In this document: positions 36,202 through 46,059 of the stretch, piece after piece | Layout of the letters: every line of letters starts with the position of its first letter | Numbering within the stretch: the stretch's first letter is position 1 | Assembly (NCBI GenBank): GCA_903861645.1 | Contig: CAIOVE010000037.1 | Location: forward strand, 57,341 to 121,340 | Direction of reading: 5' to 3' | Length of the DNA: 64,000 nucleotides | Origin: an uncultured Hyphomicrobiales bacterium | GTDB taxonomy: Bacteria; Pseudomonadota; Alphaproteobacteria; Rhizobiales; Beijerinckiaceae | The notes under the pieces: generated by a model | The model's input: only the letters and a program-made list of their open reading frames with translations | Told to the model about the DNA's origin: nothing | Databases searched by the model: none | Program-made: the position numbers and the translations under genes

Positions 36202-37153
36202 GGCCAACCAACGAAGCGGGATGCTCGCCAACCCCATCTTCACCGCGTGGCGCGCGATCGATGGCGAACGCTGGGGCCATGAGCCCATGTTGCTGCGCCA
36301 TCGCCTGCACGAACATCCGCTGTTTTCCAATGAGGCGCTCGCCCGCCTCGTGGAAAATTATCCACGAGAGCACTACAACCTGGTGCAGTGGGGCGAGCAT
36401 GGTTCGACGGGTAGCTGGCGCGAGGGCGAGATCGTCGGCCTGTCCGGCGACGCGATCATCTCGGCCATCGCGCGTGGCCGCGTCTGGATCAACATGCGCA
36501 ACCTGCCCCTCGTGGACCCGGGCTACGGCGCCTTGATGAATGGAATCTTCGATGAACTCGAGGATTACATGCCCGAATTTCGGACATTCACGCGAAAGCT
36601 CGGATTGCTGATTTCCTCGCCAATGTCCCGCACGCTTTATCACGCCGATCTGCCCGGCCAGTCGCTCTGGCAGATACGCGGCGTCAAGCGCGTCTACGTC
36701 TATCCCAACAAGGCGCCTTTCCAGACCCCGGAAATGATCGAGCGCATCGCGCTGTCGGGCGTCGAGGTCAACATGGCTTTCGAGGATTGGTACGACAATC
36801 ACGCGAAGGTCTTCGAGATCGGCCCCGGCGACATGCTGCACTGGCCGCTGAACACGCCACATCGCGTCGACAACCTCGATTGCCTGAATGTTTCGATGAC
36901 GATGGAATATTTCACCGAGGACATCAGGCGGACGCACATGGTGACGGTCGCCAACGGCATCCTGCGGTCAAAGCTGGGCGTGACGCCACGGCGACATTCC
37001 ATCAGCGGACCCGGCTTCTGGTCCAAGGCGGTGCTGCAACGCGCCTTGCGCGATACGCGCTGGGTGCGCAGGGAAAACCGCGCGCGACGGCGGCCCGAGT
37101 TTCGTCTGGACCCGGAGGCGCCCGGAGGCGTCGTCGACATCGCCGCGGCCTGA
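36191..37153 (+). CDS. JmjC/cupin-like protein with HxD...H triad
   Basis: 320 residues, no name I recognise. A double-stranded beta-helix is suggested by YHADLPGQSLWQIRGVKRV (His151, Asp153) and GDMLHWPLNTPHRVDN (His224), the HxD...H facial triad of Fe(II)/2-oxoglutarate oxygenases of the JmjC/Cupin_8 type. The ATG lies inside the end of the sugar transferase gene (11-bp overlap), so the two are translated together. A hydroxylase acting on a cell-surface sugar, lipid or protein is possible; a non-catalytic sugar-binding cupin is the alternative. Confidence 0.65.
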   Translation: MRTEANQRSGMLANPIFTAWRAIDGERWGHEPMLLRHRLHEHPLFSNEALARLVENYPREHYNLVQWGEHGSTGSWREGEIVGLSGDAIISAIARGRVWINMRNLPLVDPGYGALMNGIFDELEDYMPEFRTFTRKLGLLISSPMSRTLYHADLPGQSLWQIRGVKRVYVYPNKAPFQTPEMIERIALSGVEVNMAFEDWYDNHAKVFEIGPGDMLHWPLNTPHRVDNLDCLNVSMTMEYFTEDIRRTHMVTVANGILRSKLGVTPRRHSISGPGFWSKAVLQRALRDTRWVRRENRARRRPEFRLDPEAPGGVVDIAAA

Positions 37154-37163
37154 GGATCGAAAA
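37141..37163 (+). repeat. 23-bp exact repeat, copy 2 (first copy at 1757-1779)
   Basis: Spans the final codons and stop of the JmjC-like gene and supplies the GAGGATC Shine-Dalgarno of the next gene, whose ATG begins at the last base of the repeat. Confidence 0.7.
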
Positions 37164-38335
37164 TGTTCCCGAACGGGAAACAACGAACGCCGCCAAGCGA
37201 AGCGTCCGTCCACGCGCGCGTGGACGAATTCTCGATCGAAATCGCCGGCGCCTACGAGGATGTGGCGGCGCGTTGGCGTGCCTTGCGCGCAAGGGGTTGC
37301 TCGCTGGCGTTTCAGGGCGAGACATGGCTGTCGGCTTGGTATGGCCTCGTTGGTCCCGGCGAGCGCGCGACACCCTTGCCGACAACAGTCGTCGACAAGG
37401 CGACCGGCGAGGACGTGATGGCGCTGCCGTTGATCGGCTGCGAGATTGATGGGCTTCGCTATATTGAATTCGCCGATTGCGGTCTCACCGACTACAACGC
37501 GCCGATCATCGGCGGCAAAGGGCTGATCTGGAACCGCCCGGCCCTGATGAAGGCGTTGCGCGACGCATTGCCGGCGGCGGACGCGTTTCGCTTGACGAAG
37601 ATGCCGAGAATTGTCGACGACACGATCAATCCCCTCGTCGACTCCCGTCACGCGCGCCGCGGCCGCCTTAACGGCAACCTTCTGCACGCGCCAGCCAAGT
37701 GGGAGGATTGGCACTGGAATCTTGAACGCACCTTTCGCAAGGAACTGGAACGAAGCTGGCGCGTTTTCGAGCGGCGTTCCGGTGTTTTCAGACGCGTCAC
37801 GGATATTAATGACGCCCGTCGCGTCTTCGCTGGGTTGAAGCAACTGCAACGCGAACGCATCTCCGGGCTCGGACTGGATTACATACTGGACGAGCCACAC
37901 AACGACGCGTTCTACGACCGTGTTCTTGAAACCGGACTCCCCGCCGGCGAGGTCGTTCTGACAACGCTCGAGTCCGATGGCGAAACGGTCGCCGGACTTC
38001 TTGGCATCGTCAACAAGGGCCACTACAGCATGGTGCGACTGGGGGCCGCGACCGGCGATTGGCGCAACTGCTCGCCGGGCCGCGTGCTTATCGAACAGAC
38101 GATGAAGTCTCTGCACGCGGAAGACTTCCGCTTGTTCGACTTCACCATTGGCGATTACGCCTACAAGCGACGTCTCGGCGCCGCCAAAATAGCCCTGACC
38201 GACGTCGAGGAGTCGATGTCCTGGCGCGGCGCGCCCGCCGTCGCGCGGGACCGCGCGCGGGCCGCGGTTCGTTCAAACCGGAAGCTGCTAACGGCCGCGC
38301 GCTGGCTGAGGAAGCGCGCGACGAAGGCCGCCTGA
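37163..38335 (+). CDS. FemAB/CelD-like GNAT acyltransferase
   Basis: 390 residues, a double GNAT-fold protein of the type often annotated as cellulose biosynthesis CelD/BcsL. Typical pieces are LAFQGETWLSAWY near residue 45, RKELERSWRVFERR, and the late block GRVLIEQTMKSLHAEDFRLFDFTIGDYAYKRR in fragments characteristic of the family. It probably transfers an acyl or aminoacyl group during polysaccharide or wall modification. It is 9 bp downstream of the JmjC-like gene, with a Shine-Dalgarno inside the 23-bp repeat. Confidence 0.82.
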   Translation: MFPNGKQRTPPSEASVHARVDEFSIEIAGAYEDVAARWRALRARGCSLAFQGETWLSAWYGLVGPGERATPLPTTVVDKATGEDVMALPLIGCEIDGLRYIEFADCGLTDYNAPIIGGKGLIWNRPALMKALRDALPAADAFRLTKMPRIVDDTINPLVDSRHARRGRLNGNLLHAPAKWEDWHWNLERTFRKELERSWRVFERRSGVFRRVTDINDARRVFAGLKQLQRERISGLGLDYILDEPHNDAFYDRVLETGLPAGEVVLTTLESDGETVAGLLGIVNKGHYSMVRLGAATGDWRNCSPGRVLIEQTMKSLHAEDFRLFDFTIGDYAYKRRLGAAKIALTDVEESMSWRGAPAVARDRARAAVRSNRKLLTAARWLRKRATKAA

Positions 38336-38350
38336 ACGCGAGGTTACGCC

Positions 38351-39763
38351 TCAGCGATTATAGATATCCTCGATGCGGACGATGTCGTCCTCGCCAAGGT
38401 AGCTGCCGGTCTGCACCTCGATGAGTTCGATATCTATCTTGCCAGGATTTTCGAGCCGGTGAACGACGCCCAGCGGCAGATAGATCGACTCATTCTCGTG
38501 CACGAGTTTCTTGTCGGCGTCGCGGGTGACTTCGGCGGTGCCGCGCACCACGACCCAATGCTCGGCGCGATGGAAGTGCTTCTGCAATGACAGGCGTCCG
38601 CCCGGCTTCACGACGATGCGCTTGACCTGATAACGGTCGCCGTCGTCGATGCTCTGATAATATCCCCACGGACGATAGACGCGCTTGTGCTCCTGCACCT
38701 CGCGACGGCCCTCGCGCTTGAGGCGCTCCACCAAAGTCTTGACCTGATCGGCCTTGCTGGCGTTGAGCACGAGCACGGCGTCGCTGGTGGTGATGACGAT
38801 GACATTGTCGAGGCCCACGACCGCGGTCAGGCAATCCGGCGAGCGTATCAGCACGTTCGACGCGTCGAGCGCGACGCCGTTGGCGCCGACCGCGTTGCCA
38901 TGTTCGTCGCGCTCGGAAAGCTCAAGCACCGACGACCAGGCGCCCACATCGGACCAGCCGATATCCGCGGGAACGACGGCGGCGCGTTTCGTATGCTCCA
39001 TCACGGCGTAATCGATCGACTTGCGCGGCGATGAGGACAAGGCCGCTTCATCCAGCACGCGGAATTGCAGGTCGATTTTCGACGCCGCCACGGCGCGCGC
39101 GACCGCATCCGCGATGGCCGGCTCGAATTGCGCGATCTCGGCCTTCATCACATCGGCGCTGAAGATGAAATTGCCGGAGTTCCACAGGCAACCCTCGGCG
39201 ATGTATCGGCTGGCGGTCGCCTCGTCGGGCTTTTCCACGAAAGCGGCGACCTCGAAGGCGCCGGGCGCTTCCTTGACGCCGCCGCCAACGCGAATGTAGC
39301 CGTAGCCAGTCGCCGGGCTGGTGGGCTTGATTCCGAGGGTGACGATGCGCCCAGCCCCGGCCGCACGACCAGCCTCGGCGCACAGCGCCAGGAATTTTTC
39401 AGGATCATTGATCGCATGGTCGGCGGCAAGCGCGGCGACGATCACGCCCGGTCCCTTGCGACTGGCGAGTTCGGCGGCGACCGCGACAGCGGCGGCGGAA
39501 TCCCGCCGCACCGGTTCAATGACAATTTCAGCCTGCGCGCCGATCGCCGCCAGCTGTTCGGCGACAAGGAACCGGTAATCATGATTTGTTAAAATGATCG
39601 CGCGCTCGAAGGCGTCGCTGCTCGCCAGCATCGCAACCGTGCTTTGAAAGGTGGAGCGCGGTCCCAGCAGCGGCAGGAACTGTTTTGGCAGGCTTTCGCG
39701 CGATTCCGGCCACATCCGGGTTCCCGAGCCGCCGCACATGATGACCGGAACGATTTTCGTCAT
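38351..39763 (-). CDS. manC: Mannose-1-phosphate guanylyltransferase/mannose-6-phosphate isomerase
   Basis: 470 residues, bifunctional type II enzyme (ManC/XanB/AlgA). The N-terminal nucleotidyltransferase has IMCGGSGTRMWPESR and LPKQFLPL plus FVEKPDE; the C-terminal cupin isomerase has RPWGYYQSID, LSLQKHFHRAEHWVVV and YLPLGVVHRLENPG. It makes GDP-mannose for the polysaccharide. ATG 39763 is chosen over ATG 39775; both are open, and GGATG lies 5 nt before 39763. It converges with the FemAB-like gene. No GDP-mannose-modifying enzymes were found here. Confidence 0.95.
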   Translation of the reverse strand: MTKIVPVIMCGGSGTRMWPESRESLPKQFLPLLGPRSTFQSTVAMLASSDAFERAIILTNHDYRFLVAEQLAAIGAQAEIVIEPVRRDSAAAVAVAAELASRKGPGVIVAALAADHAINDPEKFLALCAEAGRAAGAGRIVTLGIKPTSPATGYGYIRVGGGVKEAPGAFEVAAFVEKPDEATASRYIAEGCLWNSGNFIFSADVMKAEIAQFEPAIADAVARAVAASKIDLQFRVLDEAALSSSPRKSIDYAVMEHTKRAAVVPADIGWSDVGAWSSVLELSERDEHGNAVGANGVALDASNVLIRSPDCLTAVVGLDNVIVITTSDAVLVLNASKADQVKTLVERLKREGRREVQEHKRVYRPWGYYQSIDDGDRYQVKRIVVKPGGRLSLQKHFHRAEHWVVVRGTAEVTRDADKKLVHENESIYLPLGVVHRLENPGKIDIELIEVQTGSYLGEDDIVRIEDIYNR

Positions 39764-39871
39764 TGCAACATCCAATTCGCGCGAGCAACGCCAGCATCAG
39801 GGCGAGGTCGTCATGATTACACTTGTAAATATTGCAAAACGGTAACGCGCTGGCCGACCGGGCCGCGCCCG

Positions 39872-41449
39872 CTACGCCGCCGCCTTCTGGTAATCCTTGA
39901 CGTCGGCGAAGGAAATGGCCGGCCATTTCTCCTGTTCGTAACGTAAAGCCCACGCCGAGGCGGCCAGAAATACCGGCGCGCCATCGAGGTCTTGCGCCAC
40001 CGACGATGGAAACGCCCGGATGAACTTGTCGAGATCGGCCTGGTTTTCGGCCGAAACCCAACGAGCGAGTTCATAGCGGCTTTGCTCGAAACTGACGGGC
40101 AGGCCGTACTCGACCTTCAGGCGCTCGACCAGCACGTCGAGCTGCAAGGCGCCGACCACGCCGACAATCGCCGGGGCGCCGTCATTCGGCAGGAATACCT
40201 GCACGACGCCTTCTTCCGCCATCTGTTGCAGCGCGTCTCTCAGTTTCTTGGCCTTCATGGCGTCGCCCAAACGCACGCCGCGCAGGATTTCCGGCGCGAA
40301 ACTCGGCACGCCCCGGAAAACGATCTGCTCGCCTTCCGTTAATGTATCGCCGATGCGCAGGGCCCCGTGATTGGGAATGCCCACCACGTCGCCAGCGAAG
40401 GCTTCCTCGGCCAGTTGCCGGTCCTGCGCGAAGAAGAACTGCGGCGCGTTCAGCGCCATCGTCTTGCCCGTGCGCGCCAGCCGCGCCTTCATGCCGCGCG
40501 TCAGCCTGCCCGAGCACACGCGCATGAACGCGATGCGGTCACGGTGGTTCGGGTCCATGTTCGCCTGAATCTTGAATACGAAGCCCGACATGCGCGGCTC
40601 GCGCGGATCAACCATGCGCGTCGCCGATTCCTGCCCGCGCGGCGGCGGCGCGAATTCGGACAGACCGTCGATCAGATCCCGCACGCCGAAAGTCCGCAGC
40701 GCGCTGCCAAAATAAACCGGCGTCAGATGCCCCTCCAGAAAGGCGGCTTTGTCGAAGGGCTTGCAGCCATCCACGGCGAGCGACAGTTCGTCGCGAAACG
40801 CGGCGCGTTCATGCTCGGGCAGAAGATCGGCGACACGCGGATCGTCCGGGCCATTGACCTTCTCCATGCCCTCGACGTCGATGCGACGGATGGCGCTTGC
40901 CCGCAGATCGTAGACGCCGGCGAAGTCTCGCCCGCGGCCGATGGGCCAGGTCAGCGGCGACGTGTCGAGCGCCAGCGTCTTCTCGATCTCGTCCAGAAGA
41001 TCGAAGGGATCGCGGGTCTCGCGGTCCAGCTTGTTGATGAATGTGACGATGGGAATGTCGCGCAGGCGACAGACCTCGAACAGCTTGCGCGTGCGCGCCT
41101 CGATGCCCTTGGCGGCGTCGATCACCATTACCGCCGAGTCGACGGCGGTGAGGGTTCGATAGGTGTCCTCGGAGAAGTCCTCGTGACCGGGCGTGTCGAG
41201 CAGGTTGAAGACGCAATCGCCATATTCGAAGGTCATTACCGAGGTGACGACGGAAATGCCGCGGTCGCGCTCGATGCCCATCCAGTCGGATCGGGTCTGG
41301 CGCCGATTGCCCTTGGCGCGCACCTCTCCGGCGAGCTGGATGGCGCCGCCGAACAGCAGCAGCTTTTCGGTCAGCGTCGTCTTGCCCGCGTCGGGGTGCG
41401 AAATGATGGCGAAGGTCCGCCGCCGGGCGACGGGGTCGGAGGGATGCAT
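39872..41449 (-). CDS. prfC: Peptide chain release factor 3
   Basis: 525 residues, translational GTPase. G1 is SHPDAGKTTLTEK, then GISVVTS, G3 is DTPGHEDFSEDT and G4 is NKLDRETRDP. The downstream domains fit RF3, which recycles RF1/RF2 after termination, rather than EF-G or LepA. Housekeeping gene placed between polysaccharide and efflux loci. Confidence 0.96.
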   Translation of the reverse strand: MHPSDPVARRRTFAIISHPDAGKTTLTEKLLLFGGAIQLAGEVRAKGNRRQTRSDWMGIERDRGISVVTSVMTFEYGDCVFNLLDTPGHEDFSEDTYRTLTAVDSAVMVIDAAKGIEARTRKLFEVCRLRDIPIVTFINKLDRETRDPFDLLDEIEKTLALDTSPLTWPIGRGRDFAGVYDLRASAIRRIDVEGMEKVNGPDDPRVADLLPEHERAAFRDELSLAVDGCKPFDKAAFLEGHLTPVYFGSALRTFGVRDLIDGLSEFAPPPRGQESATRMVDPREPRMSGFVFKIQANMDPNHRDRIAFMRVCSGRLTRGMKARLARTGKTMALNAPQFFFAQDRQLAEEAFAGDVVGIPNHGALRIGDTLTEGEQIVFRGVPSFAPEILRGVRLGDAMKAKKLRDALQQMAEEGVVQVFLPNDGAPAIVGVVGALQLDVLVERLKVEYGLPVSFEQSRYELARWVSAENQADLDKFIRAFPSSVAQDLDGAPVFLAASAWALRYEQEKWPAISFADVKDYQKAAA

Positions 41450-41516
41450 GTCGATCCAATCGGAAACGTGGTCCGCGCGGGCTTACCAGACCGGGCGGGC
41501 GCGGCGCAATCTCGAC

Positions 41517-44500
41517 CTATTCCGCCGCCCGCTCGACCTCCGGACCGCCCGCCTGAGCGAGCGCCCCGCCGGCCGGCGCCGCCTTCACGTCATGCGCCAG
41601 CATCGTGTAGATGGCCGGCGTCACGAACAGGGTGAAGAGCGTGCCGATGGCCATGCCGAAGGCGATGACCATGCCGATGGCGATGCGGCTGCGCGCGCCG
41701 GCGCCATCGGCGATGATCAGCGGGATCATGCCGACGACCATGGCGGCGGTGGTCATCAGGATCGGACGCAGACGCACGCCAGCGGCGTGTTCGATGGCCT
41801 CACGCTTGCCCAGCCCGTCGCGCTCGCGCATCTGGTTGGCGAAATCGACCATCAGAATGCCGTGCTTGGAAATGAGGCCGATCAGCGTCACCAGACCGAT
41901 CTGCGAATAGATATTCATCGTCAGGCCGGCGAACGGTCCGCCCACGCCCGGCGGCATCATCGAGGCCACCAGCATTGGCAACATGGCGCCGAACATCGAG
42001 GTCGGCAGCGCGATCAGAATGATCAGCGGATCGCGGAAGCTCTCGAACTGGGCCGCGAGCACGAGGAAGATGACGATCAGCGCGAAGATGAAGGTCAGCG
42101 TCAGCGTATCGCCTTCCTGCACGAACTGCCGGGCGTCGCCCTGCCAATCGTAGGTGTAGCCGTCGGGAAACTTTTCCGCCGCCTCGCGCTTCAGGAAGTC
42201 CACCGTCTCGCCAATTGTATGGCCGGGGAAGGGCACGCCGGACAAGGTCGCCGAGCTCAACTGCTGGAAGCTCGTCAGGGCGTTGGGCTGCACCGTCTGC
42301 GACACCGTCGCGATCGTCGACAGGGGCACCAGATCGCCGGTGGCGGTGCGCACCTGATAGCGCAGCAACCAATCGACCGTCAGGCGATAGTCGCGCGGCG
42401 CTTGCGGAATGACCTGATAGCTGCGGCCATAAAGGCTGAAACGATTGACATAATTGCCGCCGAGCAGGGTCGCGAGCGCGGAGCCCACGTCCTGCATGCT
42501 GACGCCGAGGCGATTAGCCTTGTCGGAATCGATTTTCAGTTGAAACTGCGGCGTGTCGAATTTCAGATCGCTGTCGGTGAAGATGAAAAGGCCGCTGGCG
42601 CGCGCGTCCTGCTGGATGTCGGCCAGCACTTGCGCGAGCTGTTTATAGTCCGCCGTCGTGCGAATGATGAATTGCACCGGCGCGCCGCCCGACGAACCCG
42701 GCAGGGCCGGCGGCGGAATCGCGAAGGTCGAAACGCCCGGCAAGGACTGCAACAGCGGTTGCAGCGATTGCAGCACTTCCTTCTGCGAGCGCGAGCGGTC
42801 GCCCCATGGCTTGAGGATCAGGCCAGCGAAGGCCTGTTGCGGCCCGCCCGTGCCATTGATGGCGAAGGAATGGGCGAGTTCCGACACCGACTTGAGCTTC
42901 TTGTTGAACTCGTCGGTGGTCTGTTCCATGTAATTCAGGTTGGCGTATTGCGGCGCCTTGAGGATCGAGATGATGAAGCCCTGATCCTCCTCGGGCGCGA
43001 GCTCCCGCTGCGTTGACATGTAAATGACCGCCGTCAGGCCGAGCACGCCGAACAGGATCAACACGGTCATGGCGCGGAAGTTCAACGTGCGGTGCAGGCG
43101 ACGTTCGTAGCGCAGCCGCAGCCGCTCGAACATGCGGTCGAGAAACCCGGCGAAACCGGCCTTTTCGGCGCCCGCGTGCGGCTTGAGCAACTTCGAGCAC
43201 ATCATCGGCGACAGCGTCAGCGCGATGACGCCGGAAACGAAGACCGAGCCCGCCAGCGTGAAGGCGAATTCGCGGAACAGCGCGCCCGTGACGCCGGACA
43301 CAAAGCCGATCGGCGCGTAAACCGCCGCCAGCGTGATCGTCATCGAGATAACGGGCATGGCGATCTCGCGCGCGCCTTTCAGGGCGGCGTCGCGCGGCGT
43401 CAGACCCTCCTCGATATGGCGATAGATGTTCTCGACCACGACGATGGCGTCGTCGACCACGAGACCGATGGCGAGCACCAGCGCCAGCAGGGTCAACAGA
43501 TTGATCGAATAACCCAGCATCAACAGCATGATCATCACGCCGATGAGCGACAACGGAATCGTGACGATGGGAATGAGCGTCGAACGCAGATCGCCAAGGA
43601 ACAGGAAAATCACGAGCACGACGATCAACGCCGCCTCGCCGAGCGTCTTGCCCACTTCCCAGATCGACGCGCGGATGAACTCCGTGGCGTCATAGGCGAT
43701 GGCGCTTTCGAGGCCCGATGGCAGATTGGCCTTCAGGCCCGGATAGGCCTTGCGCACGTTGTCGATCATGTCGAGGGGGTTGGCGGTCGGCGTCGCGTAG
43801 ACGCCGATGAACACCGCCTTCAGGCCGTCGAAAACCGACGACGAATCGACGCTTTCGGGTCCAAGCTCAACTTTCGCGATATCGCCGATGCGCGTCAGCG
43901 CGTCGCCGCGGGCGGAGACGACCAGTTGCGAGAACGCCTGCGCGCTGTCGAGCGAGGTCAGCGCGTTGATGCTGGTTTGCACCCAGTCGCCCTTGATCTG
44001 ACCAGCGGCCGAGGTGAAGTTGTTGGCCGTCAGCGCGTTGCGGACGTCGGATGGGGTGATGTTGCGCGCCGCCATGCGCTCTGGATCGAGCCAGACACGC
44101 ATCGCGAAGGTCTGGCCGCCGAGGATCTGCGCGTCGCCAACGCCATCGATGGTCTGCAAGCCCGGCTGGATGACGCGGGTGAGGTAGTCGGTGATCTGCG
44201 CCGGCGACAGCGTGGCCGAATTGAACGACAGATACATCAGGGCGAAGCCCTGCCCGGTCTTCTTCACGACGACCGGATCGTTCGCCTCGCGCGGCAACAC
44301 GCTCTTGACCTGATTGACCTTCGACAGAACGTCGGTCATCGCGCGGTCGGGGTTGGCGTTCAGGCGCAGGTTGAGCGTGATCGTCGAAGCATTTTGCTGC
44401 GAACTCGACACGATCGTGTCGATGCCTTCCGCGCTCGCCACCGCCTGCTCGATGGGGGTGGTGATGAACCCCTTGATCAGGTCCGCGTTGGCGCCGGGAT

Positions 44501-44654
44501 AGGTCGTGGTGATGGTCAGGGTCGTCTGCGAAAGCTCGGGATATTGCCGGATTTGCAGGCGGAACCCGCATTGCAGGCCAACCAGCAGAATCAGCAGGCT
44601 GACGACTGTCGCCAGAACCGGCCTTCGGATGAACAGATCGGTGAAGGAACCCAT
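41517..44654 (-). CDS. RND (HAE-1) efflux permease
   Basis: 1045 residues, inner-membrane proton-driven permease of the AcrB/MexB superfamily. The N terminus LFIRRPVLATV and the fourth membrane segment GLVVDDAIVVVEN (paired Asp of the proton relay, about residue 400) are present, as is the two-fold repeat with its large periplasmic loops. It begins 9 bp after its adaptor gene. No outer-membrane factor is in this pair; the NodT-like protein at 53656-55128 could be shared. Substrate range unknown. Confidence 0.93.
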   Translation of the reverse strand: MGSFTDLFIRRPVLATVVSLLILLVGLQCGFRLQIRQYPELSQTTLTITTTYPGANADLIKGFITTPIEQAVASAEGIDTIVSSSQQNASTITLNLRLNANPDRAMTDVLSKVNQVKSVLPREANDPVVVKKTGQGFALMYLSFNSATLSPAQITDYLTRVIQPGLQTIDGVGDAQILGGQTFAMRVWLDPERMAARNITPSDVRNALTANNFTSAAGQIKGDWVQTSINALTSLDSAQAFSQLVVSARGDALTRIGDIAKVELGPESVDSSSVFDGLKAVFIGVYATPTANPLDMIDNVRKAYPGLKANLPSGLESAIAYDATEFIRASIWEVGKTLGEAALIVVLVIFLFLGDLRSTLIPIVTIPLSLIGVMIMLLMLGYSINLLTLLALVLAIGLVVDDAIVVVENIYRHIEEGLTPRDAALKGAREIAMPVISMTITLAAVYAPIGFVSGVTGALFREFAFTLAGSVFVSGVIALTLSPMMCSKLLKPHAGAEKAGFAGFLDRMFERLRLRYERRLHRTLNFRAMTVLILFGVLGLTAVIYMSTQRELAPEEDQGFIISILKAPQYANLNYMEQTTDEFNKKLKSVSELAHSFAINGTGGPQQAFAGLILKPWGDRSRSQKEVLQSLQPLLQSLPGVSTFAIPPPALPGSSGGAPVQFIIRTTADYKQLAQVLADIQQDARASGLFIFTDSDLKFDTPQFQLKIDSDKANRLGVSMQDVGSALATLLGGNYVNRFSLYGRSYQVIPQAPRDYRLTVDWLLRYQVRTATGDLVPLSTIATVSQTVQPNALTSFQQLSSATLSGVPFPGHTIGETVDFLKREAAEKFPDGYTYDWQGDARQFVQEGDTLTLTFIFALIVIFLVLAAQFESFRDPLIILIALPTSMFGAMLPMLVASMMPPGVGGPFAGLTMNIYSQIGLVTLIGLISKHGILMVDFANQMRERDGLGKREAIEHAAGVRLRPILMTTAAMVVGMIPLIIADGAGARSRIAIGMVIAFGMAIGTLFTLFVTPAIYTMLAHDVKAAPAGGALAQAGGPEVERAAE

Positions 44655-44663
44655 GGCGCGCGC

Positions 44664-45824
44664 CTATTCCCGCGGCCGCGGCGACGGCGCGGCGGGCAGC
44701 GCCGCCGCGTTGTCGATGCGCACGCGCATACCGGGCTGAAGCTTCAACTGACCCTCGGACACAATCTTTTCGCCCGCCGCGAGCCCATCGAGAATGGCCA
44801 CCCGATCCTCGCGGGCGTCGCCCACTTTCGCGACGCGGCGCTCGACGGTGAATATCTGGTCGCCGTTGGCCGGAGCCGCCTGCGCGCCGCCAGCCGGCGG
44901 CGGTTCGGGCTTCACGATGAAAATCGTATCGCCATAAAGCGAAAATGAAACGCCCGTGCGCGGGATGGTGACCACTTGCCGTGGTTCGCCGATGGAGATC
45001 GAGACATTGGCGAACATGCCCGGCAGCAGCGTCTTGTCGGGGTTCGGCGCCTCGCCACGCACGAGCACGTTGCGCGTGTCGGAACTGACCCGCGCGTCGA
45101 TGGCGCGAATAGAGCCTTTGAACACTTTGCCGGGGAAGGCGTCGACCATGAATTCCAGCGCCGCGCCGACCTTCATCGCCGCGAGATTCTGTTCTGGCAG
45201 GGGGAAGTCGACATAGATCGGATCGAGCTGTTGCAGATTGGCGACGCTGACGCCGGGCGCGACATACTGGCCGATATCGCCCTTGCGCAGACCCACCCGA
45301 CCGGAGAAGGGCGCGATGATCGCCTTCTGGGCAATGAGCGCCTTGGAACGCTCGACCGCCGCGGCGGCGGTGTCGCGGCCCGCCTGCGCCTGATCGACCG
45401 TGGCCTTGGCCGTGTTGCCGCCCGTGATCAGGTTCTTCTGGCGTTCGAGCGTGACGTCGGCGTTCTTGAGCGTGGCCAGATTGGAGCGCAGGTCGGCCTG
45501 CTCGACCGCGTCGTCGAGTTGGACAAGAAGCGATCCCTTCTCGACGTCCTGTCCCCGGTCGAAACTGAGCGACTTGATCACGCCACCCACTTGCGGGGCG
45601 ATGTCGACGCCCGCGACGGCGCGCAACGTACCGATGGCCGGGACGCTGGGCGCCCAGGTCTCCGTGCGCGACTCCACCACCGAAACCGTCTGCACGGGCT
45701 GCGGCATCTTGGAGATGATGCCCTTGATCATCGCCGGCTTGAAGACGAACTGGAAGTACCCGAGCCCGCCGACCGCGCCGGCGAACAAGAGAAAGACAAC
45801 AAGAAAGGCGAAAGCGCGCCGCAT
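44664..45824 (-). CDS. RND efflux periplasmic adaptor
   Basis: 386 residues. One N-terminal membrane anchor (AFAFLVVFLLFAGAVGG), then the lipoyl half-motif GVDIAPQVGGVIKSLSF, a short alpha-hairpin around AQAGRDTAAAAVERSKALI, a second lipoyl half (APFSGRVGLRKG), and beta-barrel and membrane-proximal domains. It links the permease at 41517-44654 to an outer-membrane channel. First gene of a two-gene operon. Confidence 0.92.
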   Translation of the reverse strand: MRRAFAFLVVFLLFAGAVGGLGYFQFVFKPAMIKGIISKMPQPVQTVSVVESRTETWAPSVPAIGTLRAVAGVDIAPQVGGVIKSLSFDRGQDVEKGSLLVQLDDAVEQADLRSNLATLKNADVTLERQKNLITGGNTAKATVDQAQAGRDTAAAAVERSKALIAQKAIIAPFSGRVGLRKGDIGQYVAPGVSVANLQQLDPIYVDFPLPEQNLAAMKVGAALEFMVDAFPGKVFKGSIRAIDARVSSDTRNVLVRGEAPNPDKTLLPGMFANVSISIGEPRQVVTIPRTGVSFSLYGDTIFIVKPEPPPAGGAQAAPANGDQIFTVERRVAKVGDAREDRVAILDGLAAGEKIVSEGQLKLQPGMRVRIDNAAALPAAPSPRPRE

Positions 45825-45969
45825 GGATCACCCAGGGTTGCGGACCGCCCGGCGCGTCGCCTGGCCTCCGTTTCAAATCGCCGACGTCGGCGTCCGTGTA
45901 TTGCCATCCCCTCCGGGACGAATCCGGCGCGCCTGATCCCGCTGGGACCATCAGCGCGCCGGTCAGCGA

Positions 45970-46000
45970 TGCGATTGTTATGATATAAACGAATATAGGG
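45970..46000 (-). promoter_or_regulatory. AT-rich likely promoter/operator of the adaptor-permease pair
   Basis: A sharp AT-rich patch (TTATGATATAA at 45978-45988, ATATAG nearby) about 150-175 bp upstream of the adaptor start and just after the 3' end of the second efflux operon. TTAT-GAT-ATAA has dyad symmetry. Probable control region, exact boxes not assigned. Confidence 0.35.
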
Positions 46001-46059
46001 GAGCGACGGCCGGGGTCAATCCGCGCCGCCCGCTTTTCCCGCCAGCCGCGCGATTGTGA

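Noticed and set aside
41193..44948. Two 600-codon open frames antisense to the first RND permease and prfC start
   Set aside because: Same reason: they mirror real genes whose protein motifs are unmistakable on the minus strand.
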